From positions 3,410,001 to 3,474,000 of the forward strand of contig NZ_CP009512.1 in NCBI RefSeq assembly GCF_000970205.1: a DNA stretch of 64,000 nucleotides. Direction: 5' to 3'. The translations under genes were made by a program, and so were the position numbers. Source of the stretch: Methanosarcina mazei S-6 (GTDB taxonomy: Archaea > Halobacteriota > Methanosarcinia > Methanosarcinales > Methanosarcinaceae). Below are positions 32,649 through 42,929 of the stretch, in pieces (the stretch's first letter is position 1; each line of letters begins with the position of its first letter). A model generated the notes under the pieces. It did no database searches. It saw only the letters and a program-made list of their open reading frames with translations, and had not been told where the DNA came from.

Positions 32649-35468
32649 ATGTCAGACTCTATAAGAGCTTTAGCTAGCAGCATGGTTTCAAGGAAAATCT
32701 CAGGTGCTGATCCATATATTTTGTTTCTCGGTGCCGGAGCGTCCATAAGTTCGGGATGCTCAAGTATGATGCAAATTGTAGATTGTGTTTTGGAACAACA
32801 TGCTAAGTCAGAGTTTGAAAAATGGGAAAATGAAATTGAAAAAGCTACTAAAGAAAATAAAAAATTTGGAGAACTCTTAGGAAATGAAATTGGTAAAGAG
32901 AAACGTACTCGTTTTTTTGAGATATGGGGAACATTAGATCACGAGACTCAATATTCAATTCTTAGACCTCATTTATGGGATGACAAAAAACCTTCAGAAG
33001 GATATGAGAATTTAGCTAAACTCGTAAAAAAAGGTTATATTAAAAAGATTCTTTCAACAAATCTGGAGAATTTACTGGAAAAAGCCCTGAACAATGTAGG
33101 ATGCTACCAACCAGATGATTTTGTTGTAGTTGTAAATGGAAAAGATCGACATGAAGAGTTAGTTGAACAACTTAATTCCTCTCGCTCTTCATTAAAAATA
33201 ACAAAATTACATGGCAGCTTAGAATCTCCAAAGAGCTATGCTTTTAAGCAAGACGAAATCTCTGATTTTGCGAAGAAAATCAAGCCAGATCTTTCTCGAT
33301 TAATCAACCAAAGCCTCATTATTGTAGGATACAGTGGGCAAGACCGAGACGTTGATCTACTTTTTGAAGATGAAGGGAAAGAAATACATTTCGTGAATCC
33401 ATCAAAACCAGAAGCTGAAAGCAGAATTTCCCAGATATTGGCAGTTCGTGGAAAGGGAAAAATAATAGACGGAAACGATGGAAAATTTGATACTTTTTTT
33501 GAGAAATTACTAAAATATGTCGAACTTGAAGAAGAAAGAAGTAATGCTTCAGATTCTGAACCCTCAATAGAAGGGTTTTTAAGAAATATAGGTTTTGGAA
33601 AAGAATTAGAAAATCCTCGAAGTCGTTACAAAAATTTAACTTCCCTTTACGTAAAACCAACAGAGTATAATGAAATATGTTCAAAACTCGAAAAAGATCA
33701 TGTAATATTCATAATAGGAGAGCCTCATTTAGGTAAAACATATACTGCAATCCATTTACTCTGGGAATACTACCAAAAAGGCTACGAAACTCTTCATATA
33801 AGGCACGATAACTTAGTTACACGGTTACATGAGAATGAAGGTAACCTTACAAATCTCCTTTTATCCTTACTGTCTTCTAAAGATGGAAATCCTGTAATTA
33901 TTCACTTTGATGATCCCTTTGGTGAAACGATGGAACGTCGAACAGACGAGTTTGCCAAGGGATTAAATGATTTTTTGTTATTATCCAAGAAATATGAGCA
34001 TTTGAGAATTATAGTAACCACTAGATTGAATATATTCAGAGAAGCTCTGGCTGAACAAGATTGCCAAAATATTGAAGGACTTGAGAAAGATCTGAGAGTT
34101 CATACCTCATATAAATCGGAAGTTCTGGTTGATATTTTACATAGATATACTCAGTTTTACAAACCTCTTTGGTCAACAGACGAAAAAATAGTTAGAGAGC
34201 TGGATGAAAAACTACCAAAAATGCTTCCAGCTCCTCACAATATCGAATTCTTTGTAAGAACCTCAGAAAGGCTTACCTCCTTAGAAGAGATATTTCAACA
34301 TGTGGATAAATCAAAAGAGATGATTAAAGCTCTCGGAGAATGGATGGCAAGCTTATCTGACCATGAGCAGATCTTCCTGACGTGGGTAGAAATACAATCA
34401 ACCTCAAACATACTCTTTACAAATGACTCTGCATCTAAAATAAACCTTGAAGATGCTTATAGAGAAACTTTAGCTTTTTTGTATAAAAGAAGATACATAT
34501 TTAGCATTCCTCCAAGTTCATTTTCAGTTGACAAAGATAAGTTTGATATGATACTTTTGGAAAGTAGAGAAAAAGATTCAGATGTAAGTAAATTTGACTT
34601 TGTACACCCTTCTTACCATGAAGCTTTTTGGTACGCCATAAAAGAGGAGTCAAGATTGCTTTATTGGTGGAGAGTATTAAAAGAAAACTTAGCAGGGATA
34701 TTGGATGACTTGGATAATAAACTGGATCGCGTCCAATTACGTATAATTGAAAATTACGGGACAGTAAATAGAGATTTAGATAAATTATTACTTATTTCAG
34801 CAGAAAGTGAAGATGTTGACGAAAAGGTTATAGCTCTAAAGCACATGATGGAAAGAATCGAAGTATTTGGAGAATCTTATTCATTTTCTTCTTGTATGGA
34901 AGCTGTTATTTCAGCACAAGATCCAAAACATAGAATGGTACTCGTAAACTTACTTCCCAAAAACTTCAGCACTTTGCCTCCGGGAATTATTGATAAGTCA
35001 ATGTTGCTCCTCGTTGATCCCGAAAAAGAAGTTAGGAATAGATACTGGGAGATTTACTCAGACAGAATCGAAATAATTGATAAGCTGGAAACAAATCCAG
35101 AATTTAAGCTAGGAAGGTTAGTAAAAAAAATTCAATTGATAGAATTATTAAATAGGCACCTAAATAATAAGTCAATAGAAATAAAAGTGATAAATAGATT
35201 TCTTCAGATTACCCTACCTGAATTCAAAATAGTATTTAAGAATAATTTAGAACTTGGATACGATTTAACTCAATATGCTTATAGCAGCGGGGGAATCTTG
35301 CGTCGAAGCCTATCTAATACACAAAAGGAAAACATAAAATATATTGAAGAGTATATTATAACAAATTTGCACGATGATCGTTTCCTACAGAAAAGAAGTG
35401 CTAGATTAGTAGTAAATGCATTAGAAAGAGCGCGAATGAATAAAACTAGAGCTACAATGAAAAAATGA
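32649..35468 (+). CDS. SIR2-STAND ATPase, predicted antiphage defence protein
   Basis: A 939-residue protein from the ATG at 32649, which has GGTG six bases upstream. Residues 22-290 are a SIR2-type NAD-binding domain: GAGAS at 28-32, STN (Asn138), LHG (His188), VGYSGQDRD at 226-234. Residues about 330-560 are a STAND-type P-loop NTPase of the nSTAND3 type: GEPHLGKT at 357-364, Walker B VIIHFDD with Asp421/422, TTR at 457-459. The long alpha-helical C-terminus (about 600-939) probably senses the trigger. By analogy with Avs/ThsA-type systems, activation would deplete NAD+ and stop infection. The gene is visibly more A/T-rich than its housekeeping neighbours and lies among toxin-antitoxin and repeat remnants. 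Confidence 0.8.
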   Translation: MSDSIRALASSMVSRKISGADPYILFLGAGASISSGCSSMMQIVDCVLEQHAKSEFEKWENEIEKATKENKKFGELLGNEIGKEKRTRFFEIWGTLDHETQYSILRPHLWDDKKPSEGYENLAKLVKKGYIKKILSTNLENLLEKALNNVGCYQPDDFVVVVNGKDRHEELVEQLNSSRSSLKITKLHGSLESPKSYAFKQDEISDFAKKIKPDLSRLINQSLIIVGYSGQDRDVDLLFEDEGKEIHFVNPSKPEAESRISQILAVRGKGKIIDGNDGKFDTFFEKLLKYVELEEERSNASDSEPSIEGFLRNIGFGKELENPRSRYKNLTSLYVKPTEYNEICSKLEKDHVIFIIGEPHLGKTYTAIHLLWEYYQKGYETLHIRHDNLVTRLHENEGNLTNLLLSLLSSKDGNPVIIHFDDPFGETMERRTDEFAKGLNDFLLLSKKYEHLRIIVTTRLNIFREALAEQDCQNIEGLEKDLRVHTSYKSEVLVDILHRYTQFYKPLWSTDEKIVRELDEKLPKMLPAPHNIEFFVRTSERLTSLEEIFQHVDKSKEMIKALGEWMASLSDHEQIFLTWVEIQSTSNILFTNDSASKINLEDAYRETLAFLYKRRYIFSIPPSSFSVDKDKFDMILLESREKDSDVSKFDFVHPSYHEAFWYAIKEESRLLYWWRVLKENLAGILDDLDNKLDRVQLRIIENYGTVNRDLDKLLLISAESEDVDEKVIALKHMMERIEVFGESYSFSSCMEAVISAQDPKHRMVLVNLLPKNFSTLPPGIIDKSMLLLVDPEKEVRNRYWEIYSDRIEIIDKLETNPEFKLGRLVKKIQLIELLNRHLNNKSIEIKVINRFLQITLPEFKIVFKNNLELGYDLTQYAYSSGGILRRSLSNTQKENIKYIEEYIITNLHDDRFLQKRSARLVVNALERARMNKTRATMKK

Positions 35469-35484
35469 AAATGGGTTTTAAAAA

Positions 35485-35619
35485 TTACTTAGGAGTCGTC
35501 ACAGAACAAACAATGCACAGGTTTCGATTGGATGTCTTGATTTTCAAGATCATTATCACCAATTGAAAATTAACTTTATGAATAATCTGCCTAATTTATT
35601 TTGTGACAGTTACTTAGGA
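35485..35619. mobile_element. 115-bp MITE-like relic
   Basis: TTACTTAGGA at 35485-35494 and again at 35610-35619 flank a 115-bp segment whose ends are partly inverted: gtcgtcacaga... on the left and ...ttttgtgacag on the right, sharing gtcaca. No coding capacity. It lies 16 bases after the SIR2-STAND stop. The long 10-bp direct repeat is suggestive of a target duplication, but the terminal repeats are weak. Confidence 0.45.
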
Positions 35620-35695
35620 AAATAATTTTATAATTTGAAAGTTGAAGATTTAAAAGTAATTGAATACTTCAAAGATGTTTATTCCACTCACACAC

Positions 35696-38590
35696 TCATT
35701 CCCAGAACTTCTTCGTCTTCACATAATTCCTCTCCGCAACCAGAATATCCCTGTAAAAAGCCTCCTCGTCCACCCTCATTTTCTCAATAACTCTTGACGC
35801 CGTTTCAGGTCCTATCCCCCTGCTGGCAAGCGCAATGACCGCCTTTTTCCCCTGAGAGCGGACTATGCTTGCGTTCCTGTAAACTCTCTGTATCCTCTTC
35901 TTTTCTTCAGGAGTAATTTTGATATTTTTACCCTGCTTAGCCTGCTTTTTGACAAGGTTAATTTCCTCTTCTTCCCAGGGCTTGAGGGCTGCAACCATTC
36001 TGGACTCGCATACAGGACAGATGATTTCTTCAGGCACACTTTTCACCTGGCGGTGAGAGGTCCATTTCTTGCAGTTCGTACAGAACAGGATGATTTTGTC
36101 GTTCATTATGCGTTCTTTGAGGGCAAGGACGATTGAACGGTCAGCTTTCTCCGGGGCTATAAGGTCTCTTTTCATGGCAAAGCCGGCTGAGCCTATCGGA
36201 GTCGGACCGGATACCTCGACAGAAATTTCGCCGGCTGCAAGTTTTATCAGGACTTCTTTTGCTCTCTGGACGTCAAGCATATCGTGGAAGATCTCACGAA
36301 CAACCTCGTCGTACATCGAAGAGCCTTCATAGATTTCAAGCAGCTTTTTCATGCTGATCCTGTCGTAGTCGATGTCACGGGAGAGGGCTCCGAACTTTCG
36401 GGCTACGTGGACCATTTTCCATTTCATCAGGGTTGTGTTTTTCAGGGTCATTTCGATAATTGGCTCAACGTGTTCCGGGCGGAGAGAGAGGAGCATATCC
36501 CGGATCTGGACGGGGCCGACCCTGCGCGGGAGAGTTAGCCTGATCCTGTACGGGTCCACTTCCTGAGCTACACTGCTCCCGAAGCGTGCCGACAAAAGGG
36601 AGGTTAAAACTCTTGCCAGCGTCCCGTTGGTGTTGTGGCCGAAACAGGCGTTGAGGGTCACAGCGTCCCCTTCGTCTTCAATCACTATTGTGTCTGCATC
36701 AGGGAGAGGGAAATTTCCTTCAACATGGTCCCTCAATAGCCGAATAACCTCAAGAACGGCTGCCTTTGCTACAGGGTATTTTCTCTGAAGCTTTTCCGCA
36801 ACCTCATCATCATCAAGTCCTTCTCGAATCAGGGCTGCTGTCTCAGCTCTAAGAGTCCCCACATCCTGGGCTACCTCAAAGGGGACTGGAATCTCTTCTC
36901 CTGACCAGCTCGGGACTTCTCCCATGCCTTCAACCGGCTCGACCTTTATCCTGTCCCGGTCAGGCTCCCGTTCTCGGTCAGGCATCTCAATTACGCGCCA
37001 CATGTCCCCTTTGGTAATAAAAACGGCTCCGGGTTCGGCAAAGTTTACCACGAAGGCTTCGTCCAGCACCCCTATAGACCTCCCGCTCACGATGTCGTAG
37101 ATTTCGTATTTCTTTTCGTCCGGGATCATGGAAAGGTTTTCGTAATAGTATTCCCGGCTTTTCTTGCGTCTTTTCAGAAGGTTTGACTCTTTATCCTTCC
37201 AGACCAGTTTGTAGTCCCCTATCTGGTCAACCACCCTCTGAAGTTCTTCAATCCTCAGGTCCTTGAACGTATAGGTGCGCCTGAGAACCCTGAAAATCCT
37301 GTCTACTCCGATCTCCCCGAAGTCCATAACCATGCCTGCAATCTGGTTTGCCACAACGTCAAGAGAGTTTATATGCGGGGAGATCACTTCAACCCTGCCT
37401 TCGAGTGCAGCTTTTGTAATTGCCATACTTTCAGCAGTATCATCGGCTTCCATTGTAAGAATCGTGCCGTGTGAGACTTCATGCAGCCTGTGTCCAGCTC
37501 TCCCCACTCTCTGGAGAAGCCTTGATACCTGCCGGGGAGAGCCGTACTGGACTACCCTGTCAACATTTCCTATATCGATCCCAAGCTCCATTGAAGAGGT
37601 GCAGATAAGGCCCCTGAGGGCTCCAGCCTTGAACTCTTCTTCAGCTTCAACACGGGCTTCAAAGGAAAGGGAGCCGTGGTGGACTCCGATAGAAGCCCCC
37701 AGTTTCCTGAAACCTGCTGCAAGGGCTTCTGCACTCTGCCTGGTATTTACAAAAATGAGGGTGGACTGGCTTTCCTCAACAATTTTTTTGATGCACAGGA
37801 GATGGGAGGCGAATTCAGGTTCACAGCCAACCGTTTTTGCAATTTCCATGACCTCTTTTTCCCGGTCTACCTCTTCTGCCGTGCCTGATATAGAAAGATG
37901 AGGGCTGACCACATCAAATTCAAGCAGTTTCAGGAGGGCAACTTCAATAACCGTAAAGTTCCGGTTTGCTCCTGCAAGGAACTTTGCAATTTCCCAGGGG
38001 TTCCCGACTGTTGCAGAAAGCCCTATCCTCTGGAACTCTCCAGAGATTTCGACAAGCCGTTCAAGCCCAACAGCCAGCTGGGCTCCGCGTTTCGAGCCTG
38101 CAAGTTCGTGGATCTCATCGATAACAACATGGGTTACAGTTTCAAGGTTCTGCCTCAGGCGGGAGCCTGTAAACATTGCCTGAAGAGTCTCAGGTGTTGT
38201 AATCAGCACGTCAGGAGGATTTCTGGACTGACGCTGCCTCTCACTTTGAGGGGTGTCCCCATGCCTGACCTGAACCTTAATGTCAAGCATCTGCCCCAGA
38301 TTTTCAATGCGGGAAAGCATGTCACGGTTAAGCGCGCGGAGAGGAGTAATATAAAGGGCGGAAATTCCTCTGCGAGCTTCAGGCTTCTTTTTGAGGATGC
38401 TGTGAAAAACAGGAAGAACCGCGGATTCGGTCTTTCCCGAACCTGTGGGAGCTATCAGAAGGGTGTGCTTGCCGTCCATTATATGAGGAAATGCCCTTTC
38501 CTGCGGCTCTGTGGGCTTTTTAAACCCCAGTGTATTTAGAGCTCCCTGGATTTTCGGGTGAAAAGTATTGAATATGTTATTGAATGTCAT
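35696..38590 (-). CDS. Lhr-family ATP-dependent helicase with zinc finger
   Basis: A 964-residue superfamily 2 helicase. Motifs: Q motif [15 protein letters not shown], Walker A APTGSGKT (47-54), TPLRAL, TPETL, DEIH (158-161), SAT (LSATVG), motif [18 protein letters not shown], and motif [11 protein letters not shown]. After the RecA domains come the winged helix and the large Lhr-specific region. The C-terminus adds a zinc ribbon CTNC ... CPVC (about residues 865-890) and a helix-hairpin-helix-like end ([17 protein letters not shown]). It would unwind or remodel branched DNA or RNA:DNA in repair. A COG1407-type phosphoesterase (43285) and an ATP-dependent ligase (62598) in the same window are its usual companions. 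Confidence 0.93.
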   Translation of the reverse strand: MTFNNIFNTFHPKIQGALNTLGFKKPTEPQERAFPHIMDGKHTLLIAPTGSGKTESAVLPVFHSILKKKPEARRGISALYITPLRALNRDMLSRIENLGQMLDIKVQVRHGDTPQSERQRQSRNPPDVLITTPETLQAMFTGSRLRQNLETVTHVVIDEIHELAGSKRGAQLAVGLERLVEISGEFQRIGLSATVGNPWEIAKFLAGANRNFTVIEVALLKLLEFDVVSPHLSISGTAEEVDREKEVMEIAKTVGCEPEFASHLLCIKKIVEESQSTLIFVNTRQSAEALAAGFRKLGASIGVHHGSLSFEARVEAEEEFKAGALRGLICTSSMELGIDIGNVDRVVQYGSPRQVSRLLQRVGRAGHRLHEVSHGTILTMEADDTAESMAITKAALEGRVEVISPHINSLDVVANQIAGMVMDFGEIGVDRIFRVLRRTYTFKDLRIEELQRVVDQIGDYKLVWKDKESNLLKRRKKSREYYYENLSMIPDEKKYEIYDIVSGRSIGVLDEAFVVNFAEPGAVFITKGDMWRVIEMPDREREPDRDRIKVEPVEGMGEVPSWSGEEIPVPFEVAQDVGTLRAETAALIREGLDDDEVAEKLQRKYPVAKAAVLEVIRLLRDHVEGNFPLPDADTIVIEDEGDAVTLNACFGHNTNGTLARVLTSLLSARFGSSVAQEVDPYRIRLTLPRRVGPVQIRDMLLSLRPEHVEPIIEMTLKNTTLMKWKMVHVARKFGALSRDIDYDRISMKKLLEIYEGSSMYDEVVREIFHDMLDVQRAKEVLIKLAAGEISVEVSGPTPIGSAGFAMKRDLIAPEKADRSIVLALKERIMNDKIILFCTNCKKWTSHRQVKSVPEEIICPVCESRMVAALKPWEEEEINLVKKQAKQGKNIKITPEEKKRIQRVYRNASIVRSQGKKAVIALASRGIGPETASRVIEKMRVDEEAFYRDILVAERNYVKTKKFWE

Positions 38591-38820
38591 TTTTCCTGTA
38601 ACTTATCCTGTGAATGATTTGTAAAGTGAATTATTTATAAAGTGGCTGGTTTGTAATTATAGATATCCTGATATTTTGTTAATACGCGCCTGTATAAATA
38701 CCAGTGTGTAGAATGCGAACCGCACACCGAAGTTAATCTTTTGTTTTCATTTATTGACGCAGGAGGTCACGGCCGGCGCGTGGAGTTGCCGATAAAAATG
38801 AAAAATCCCTCCAGGCCCCG

Positions 38821-38880
38821 GAAATAAAAAAGTGGGGATTTCTCCCCGATAAGCCTGTCCAGTTAGTAAAACAGGCTCAA
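38821..38880 (-). terminator. Hairpin terminator after lysS
   Basis: On the minus strand past the lysS stop are two stems: AGCCTGT/ACAGGCT (38852-38877) and GGGGA/TCCCC (38834-38847). The second is followed by a U-rich tract (acttttttattt on the minus strand). Confidence 0.65.
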
Positions 38881-38909
38881 ACCTTCAAAACAAAAAAATC
38901 GGAAGCAGA

Positions 38910-40445
38910 TCAGTCTTCCCTTTTCATCTGCGGGAAGAGGATTACTTCTTTGATGGATTCGAGACCGGAAAGGATCATGGTAAGGCGGTCAATCCCAAGC
39001 CCCATGCCTCCGGTAGGGGGCAGGCCATATCCGAGAGCGTTTATGAAGTCATAATCGACGGTCTGGGCTTCAAGGTCTCCCAGTTTCCTTTTCTTGTCCT
39101 GTTCCTCAAACCTCTTTTCCTGCTCAAGAGGGTCGTTTAATTCGGAGTAACCGTTTGCCAGCTCCCAGCCGTTAAGGAAAAGCTCAAAACGCTCGACAAA
39201 ACCTGCTTTCTCCCTGTGGTTTTTGGCAAGCGGGGAGTTTTCTACGGGGAAGTCGTATATGAAAGTCGGGTCTATCAGCTTGTCCTCTACAAGGCCTTCA
39301 AAGAGCAGGGCAAGGAACTCACCGTGGCTCTTTGCTTTCTCGTAGTCCTCTATCCTGTTTTCGATGGCGATTTTCTTCAGGTCTTCAATAGAGTGGGCAA
39401 AGATGTCAAGCCCGGCATATTCCTTTAAAGCATCCTCCATGGAAATCCTCTTCCAGGGAGAACGGAGGTTGATAGTTTTCTCTCCCATCTGCACTTCATA
39501 ACTGCCTGTAAGCTTGAAAACAAGTTCCGAGACCAGGGATTCGGTTAAGTCCATCATGTCATTATAGTCCCTGTAAGCTTCATAGACCTCGATCATCGTG
39601 AACTCAGGGTTGTGAGTTGTGTCTATGTCTTCGTTCCTGAAATTTTTGCAGATCTCGAAAACCTTCTCATACCCGCCGACAACAAGCCTCTTGAGGTAAA
39701 GTTCGGGGGCAATTCTCAGAAAAAGGTTCTGCCCGAGACAGTTGTGGAAAGTTGTGAAAGGCCTCGCATTTGCTCCCCCGTACACGGTCTGGAGTATAGG
39801 GGTCTCGAACTCCAGGAATTCCCTGTCAGTAAGGAACCTTCTGATTTCCGATATGAGCTTGCTCCTCATAACAAAAATTTCCCTTTTTTCGGCATTGACT
39901 ATAAGGTCGAGGTACCTCTTCCTGTACCTTGTTTCAACATCTTTTAAGCCGTGGAACTTTTCCGGAAGGGCGCAGAGGGATTTTGAGAGCAGGGAGAATT
40001 CCGAAACGCTGATCGAGTTTTCCCCTCTCTTTGTCCTGAAAAGATCACCCTGAACACCAATTATATCTCCGGAATCTACAAGATTTTTAAAAATCTCGAA
40101 TTCCTCGTCCGGGAGGTTTCCTTTCCTTACGAGCACCTGGACCCTGCCTGCCTGGTCACCCAGATCGGCAAATATCATCTTTCCGTGCTTGCGGATGTTG
40201 TAGAGCCTTCCAGCAGTTCTTACAGTCAATCCTTCGTTCTTTTCAAAGTCCTCAAATTTTTCCAGGATCTCACAGATGTCTTCATCTTTTTCAAATTTAT
40301 AGGGATAGGGGTTGAGGCCCTGGCTTATAACACCATTTAATTTTGCAAGTTTTGAGTCATCAAAAGCCCCTGAACCGGATAAACCGGAATCATCAGGGAG
40401 GGGCATTTTTTCAAATGGATCCGTGTTGTTAATTTCCATAGTCAT
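38910..40445 (-). CDS. lysS: Lysyl-tRNA synthetase, class II
   Basis: A 511-residue class II enzyme. The OB-fold anticodon-binding domain (about residues 75-180) includes TAGRLYNIRKHGKMIFADLGD. Motif 2 is FRNEDIDTTHNPEFTMIEVYEAY and motif 3 is GGMGLGIDRLTMIL at the C-terminus. It attaches lysine to tRNA-Lys in the cytoplasm. Methanosarcina species are known to carry both class I and class II lysyl-tRNA synthetases; this is the class II one. The upstream 650 bases contain two short tandem-repeat arrays instead of a gene. The first 45 residues are not conserved. Confidence 0.97.
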   Translation of the reverse strand: MTMEINNTDPFEKMPLPDDSGLSGSGAFDDSKLAKLNGVISQGLNPYPYKFEKDEDICEILEKFEDFEKNEGLTVRTAGRLYNIRKHGKMIFADLGDQAGRVQVLVRKGNLPDEEFEIFKNLVDSGDIIGVQGDLFRTKRGENSISVSEFSLLSKSLCALPEKFHGLKDVETRYRKRYLDLIVNAEKREIFVMRSKLISEIRRFLTDREFLEFETPILQTVYGGANARPFTTFHNCLGQNLFLRIAPELYLKRLVVGGYEKVFEICKNFRNEDIDTTHNPEFTMIEVYEAYRDYNDMMDLTESLVSELVFKLTGSYEVQMGEKTINLRSPWKRISMEDALKEYAGLDIFAHSIEDLKKIAIENRIEDYEKAKSHGEFLALLFEGLVEDKLIDPTFIYDFPVENSPLAKNHREKAGFVERFELFLNGWELANGYSELNDPLEQEKRFEEQDKKRKLGDLEAQTVDYDFINALGYGLPPTGGMGLGIDRLTMILSGLESIKEVILFPQMKRED

Positions 40446-40640
40446 TTAATCAGTACATCCTTCATCGTGTGGTACGAGTAAATCAATTAACGAAATATAA
40501 ATCAACCGTAACCGGACAGTGCCAAATTGCCAGATAGATATCAGGCTGATAAATAGCAGAGAAGTAACCCGGCAGCAGACTAACCATAAATGAATTGATA
40601 ACGAATAAATCGCCTGAAGTCCGGAACAGGAACTGGTCTT

Positions 40641-40730
40641 AAAAGACCTGTCTGGTCTTAGAGAACTTACCTGATCTCAAAGAACTTACCTGATCTCAAA
40701 GAACTTACATTGTCTTGAAGGACCTGCCCG
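40641..40730. repeat. 20-bp tandem repeats upstream of lysS
   Basis: Copies of a unit close to gaacttacctgatctcaaa occur at 40662 and 40682 with degenerate neighbours on both sides (gacctgtctggtctta, gaacttacattgtcttga). Period is 20 bases. They lie about 200-290 bases upstream of the lysS start. Confidence 0.8.
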
Positions 40731-40860
40731 GACCCTGTGAACTTAAAGTCCAATCCTGCGGCTGAAAGCTGCAAGCCTGAATTATAAGGAATAATAACCG
40801 TTTATAAGCCTGATTCCTGACATTTATTTTTTTCCATAGATCCATGCATCTTATATAAAC

Positions 40861-41051
40861 ATTGAGAAATATTGAGAGACATTGAGAATATTGAGAGACA
40901 TTGAGAATATTGAGAGACATTGAGAATATTGAGAGACATTGAGAATATTGAGAGACATTGAGAATATTGAGAGACATTGAGAATATTGAGAGACATTGAG
41001 AATATTGAGAGACATTGAGAATATTGAGAGACATTGAGAATATTGAGAGAT
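40861..41051. repeat. Ten-copy 19-bp minisatellite
   Basis: The unit attgagaatattgagagac is repeated nine times in register from 40881 to 41051, preceded by one 20-base variant at 40861. Copies are identical except the first and last. Within each unit attgaga occurs twice. Nineteen is not a multiple of three, so it is not selected as protein. It separates the lysS upstream region from the stop of the PocR-PAS kinase. Confidence 0.97.
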
Positions 41052-41102
41052 ATCGAAAAAAGAGTAGACACATTGAAAATCAACTGTTTCTGGCATACGG
41101 GT

Positions 41103-42929
41103 TTATGATTTCTCCAGTACCCTGAAAGAAATCCTGAATTCTGTCCCCTGTCCCCGTCCAAGCTCCAGATTTCCATCCAGCTGATCGACGAGGATACCTA
41201 CCAGCTTCAGCCCAAGTGTTCCGGGGTTTTCCAGTTCTATATTATCAGGGATCCCTTTTCCGTTATCTGAAATTGTCAGGCTGAAGAGGGATTCCTGTGT
41301 TTTATCGTTCTTTTCTTCCCTGCAAAACCGGATGCGAATTTCCCCTTCATTTCCAGTAAACGCATGTTTGAGGGAATTGGAAACAAGCTCGTTAACAATA
41401 ATCCCTAACGGGACTGCGGTATCCATATCAAAAAAGATGTTTTCTTCAAGGGTCACGTTTAATCTGAGATTGTCATTTCCAAGCCTGTATGTCCGGAAAA
41501 GGTTTTCGACAAGTTCTTCAATGTACGATGAAAAGTTAAGTGTGTCAAGCCCTCCACCTCTGTACAGTTCCTCATGGATGAGTGCCATTGATTTAACTCT
41601 GTCCTGACTTTCCCTGAAAGCGGCAAGGACTTCCAGATCCTTAATATCTTCTCTGTTATTGAACTTTTCAGCCTGAAGATCGAGAAGGGAGGAGATTACC
41701 TGCAGGTTATTCTTAATTCTGTGATGGATTTCCTTTTTGCGGGCAACTTCGATATTTGCCAGGGCTTCTTCAGCCTCTTTTCGCTTGGTGATGTCGGTTA
41801 GCAAGCTTATCGAGCCCATAAATTTCCCATCCTTATCAAAAAGGGATTTAGCATTTACGAGCGCCCATAAGGATGACCCGTCCTTACATACCAGTTTCAA
41901 TTCATAGCTATCATTAATACCCTGCCGCCTTCTTTTCTGGTTCAGTTTGACAATATCCTTACTCTCTTCACTGACAAAGTCGCACATCTTTCTGCCAGTA
42001 ACCTCTTCCAGAGGACATCCGAGCATATCCGTCATTTTCTTATTAGCGTAGCTGATCCTGACTTCAGAATCAATTATCAGTATGCCTTCACTGGCTGTCT
42101 CTATGATGTTGCGATACCTTCTTTCGCTCTCTCTCAATGCGTTAACAAAAGAGTCCCTCTCCACAAGTGAGTGAGCCAGTCTGGTATTGCTGTAGCTTAA
42201 CTGTGAGATCATATGGGCAAGCTTCGTTAAGAAAGTCATTCCTGCTTCCACGGATTCCCTGCTCAGCCTCGGGACTTTTTCCAGTGCTGCCATGTATTCT
42301 TCTTCATTGAAACCGTATTTTCTTGCCTGAGACCGGAAAAAACCATAATCAACATACTCGTCCTCAAAAAAGAACTGTCCTGAAAAGATATTGCCTATGT
42401 GATGGCCGCCCACCATAATAGGCGTCGCTATGTCCCACATATTGTTCCTGCATCTGTACAGCTTAAATTGTCCAGGGAGAACGCCAGCGGATAGTTTTGT
42501 ATCGCTTTCTATACAGTGCTTGCAGGTTTCTGGGTGAACCCTGTGGAACCTGGTGCATATATCCTGCCATCCGGAACTCACAAGAATATTGCCTTTGAGA
42601 TCGACCAGGGCAAAGGTTATGTGAATAAGCTTATTAAAGTCGTCCATGAGGGATTTAATCGCCCGGGCATCAATAATATCAGCAAGCTCGAGGTTCTCAA
42701 CCTCAGGAACAGGAGAGAAAGTATTCCCCATCTCAGGTTTCGTGCGCTTTTCAGTACTGTTGTGAATCTTCCTTTCTTCAGACCTTCCTTCCGCAACATC
42801 CCGGCCAATAAAGAAACCTTCAGGTATGCTGTTGCTGTCAAATTTCAGATCTGCCTCTTCACGCGTCCACCTGGCATTACTTTCCGTGGCGGTGAAAGGT
42901 TCAGGTTTTTCCCGATTCTCTTTCTGCAC
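41103..42929 (-). CDS. Sensor histidine kinase, PocR-PAS-HisKA_2
   Basis: A 608-residue soluble kinase. After a variable start, residues about 80-240 are a PocR ligand-binding domain (LMDDFNKLIHITFALVDLKGNIL ... ETCKHCIESD ... LYRCRNNMWDIATPI). A PAS domain spans about 270-395 (ETASEGILIIDSEVRISYANKKM). The kinase core is the HisKA_2 type: EIHHRIKNNLQVISSLLDLQ with the phosphoacceptor His, then an ATPase domain with NELVSNSLKHAF and DNGKGIP. The PocR domain suggests sensing of a small organic ligand or a redox state through its Cys residues. The start is GTG. No response regulator is adjacent. Confidence 0.92.
   Translation of the reverse strand: MQKENREKPEPFTATESNARWTREEADLKFDSNSIPEGFFIGRDVAEGRSEERKIHNSTEKRTKPEMGNTFSPVPEVENLELADIIDARAIKSLMDDFNKLIHITFALVDLKGNILVSSGWQDICTRFHRVHPETCKHCIESDTKLSAGVLPGQFKLYRCRNNMWDIATPIMVGGHHIGNIFSGQFFFEDEYVDYGFFRSQARKYGFNEEEYMAALEKVPRLSRESVEAGMTFLTKLAHMISQLSYSNTRLAHSLVERDSFVNALRESERRYRNIIETASEGILIIDSEVRISYANKKMTDMLGCPLEEVTGRKMCDFVSEESKDIVKLNQKRRRQGINDSYELKLVCKDGSSLWALVNAKSLFDKDGKFMGSISLLTDITKRKEAEEALANIEVARKKEIHHRIKNNLQVISSLLDLQAEKFNNREDIKDLEVLAAFRESQDRVKSMALIHEELYRGGGLDTLNFSSYIEELVENLFRTYRLGNDNLRLNVTLEENIFFDMDTAVPLGIIVNELVSNSLKHAFTGNEGEIRIRFCREEKNDKTQESLFSLTISDNGKGIPDNIELENPGTLGLKLVGILVDQLDGNLELGRGQGTEFRISFRVLEKS

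Noticed and set aside
36069-38539. Several plus-strand frames opposite the Lhr-type helicase
   Set aside because: Shadows of a long, higher-GC gene with complete helicase motifs.
40861-41051. Possible CRISPR array in the regular 19-bp repeats
   Set aside because: Repeats are directly adjacent with no unique spacers, and no cas genes are in the window.
40705-41176. Overlapping frames with repeated SQYSQCL / SIFSMSLNILNV peptides
   Set aside because: They are translations of the 19-bp minisatellite; open in three frames only because the unit has no stop codon on that strand.
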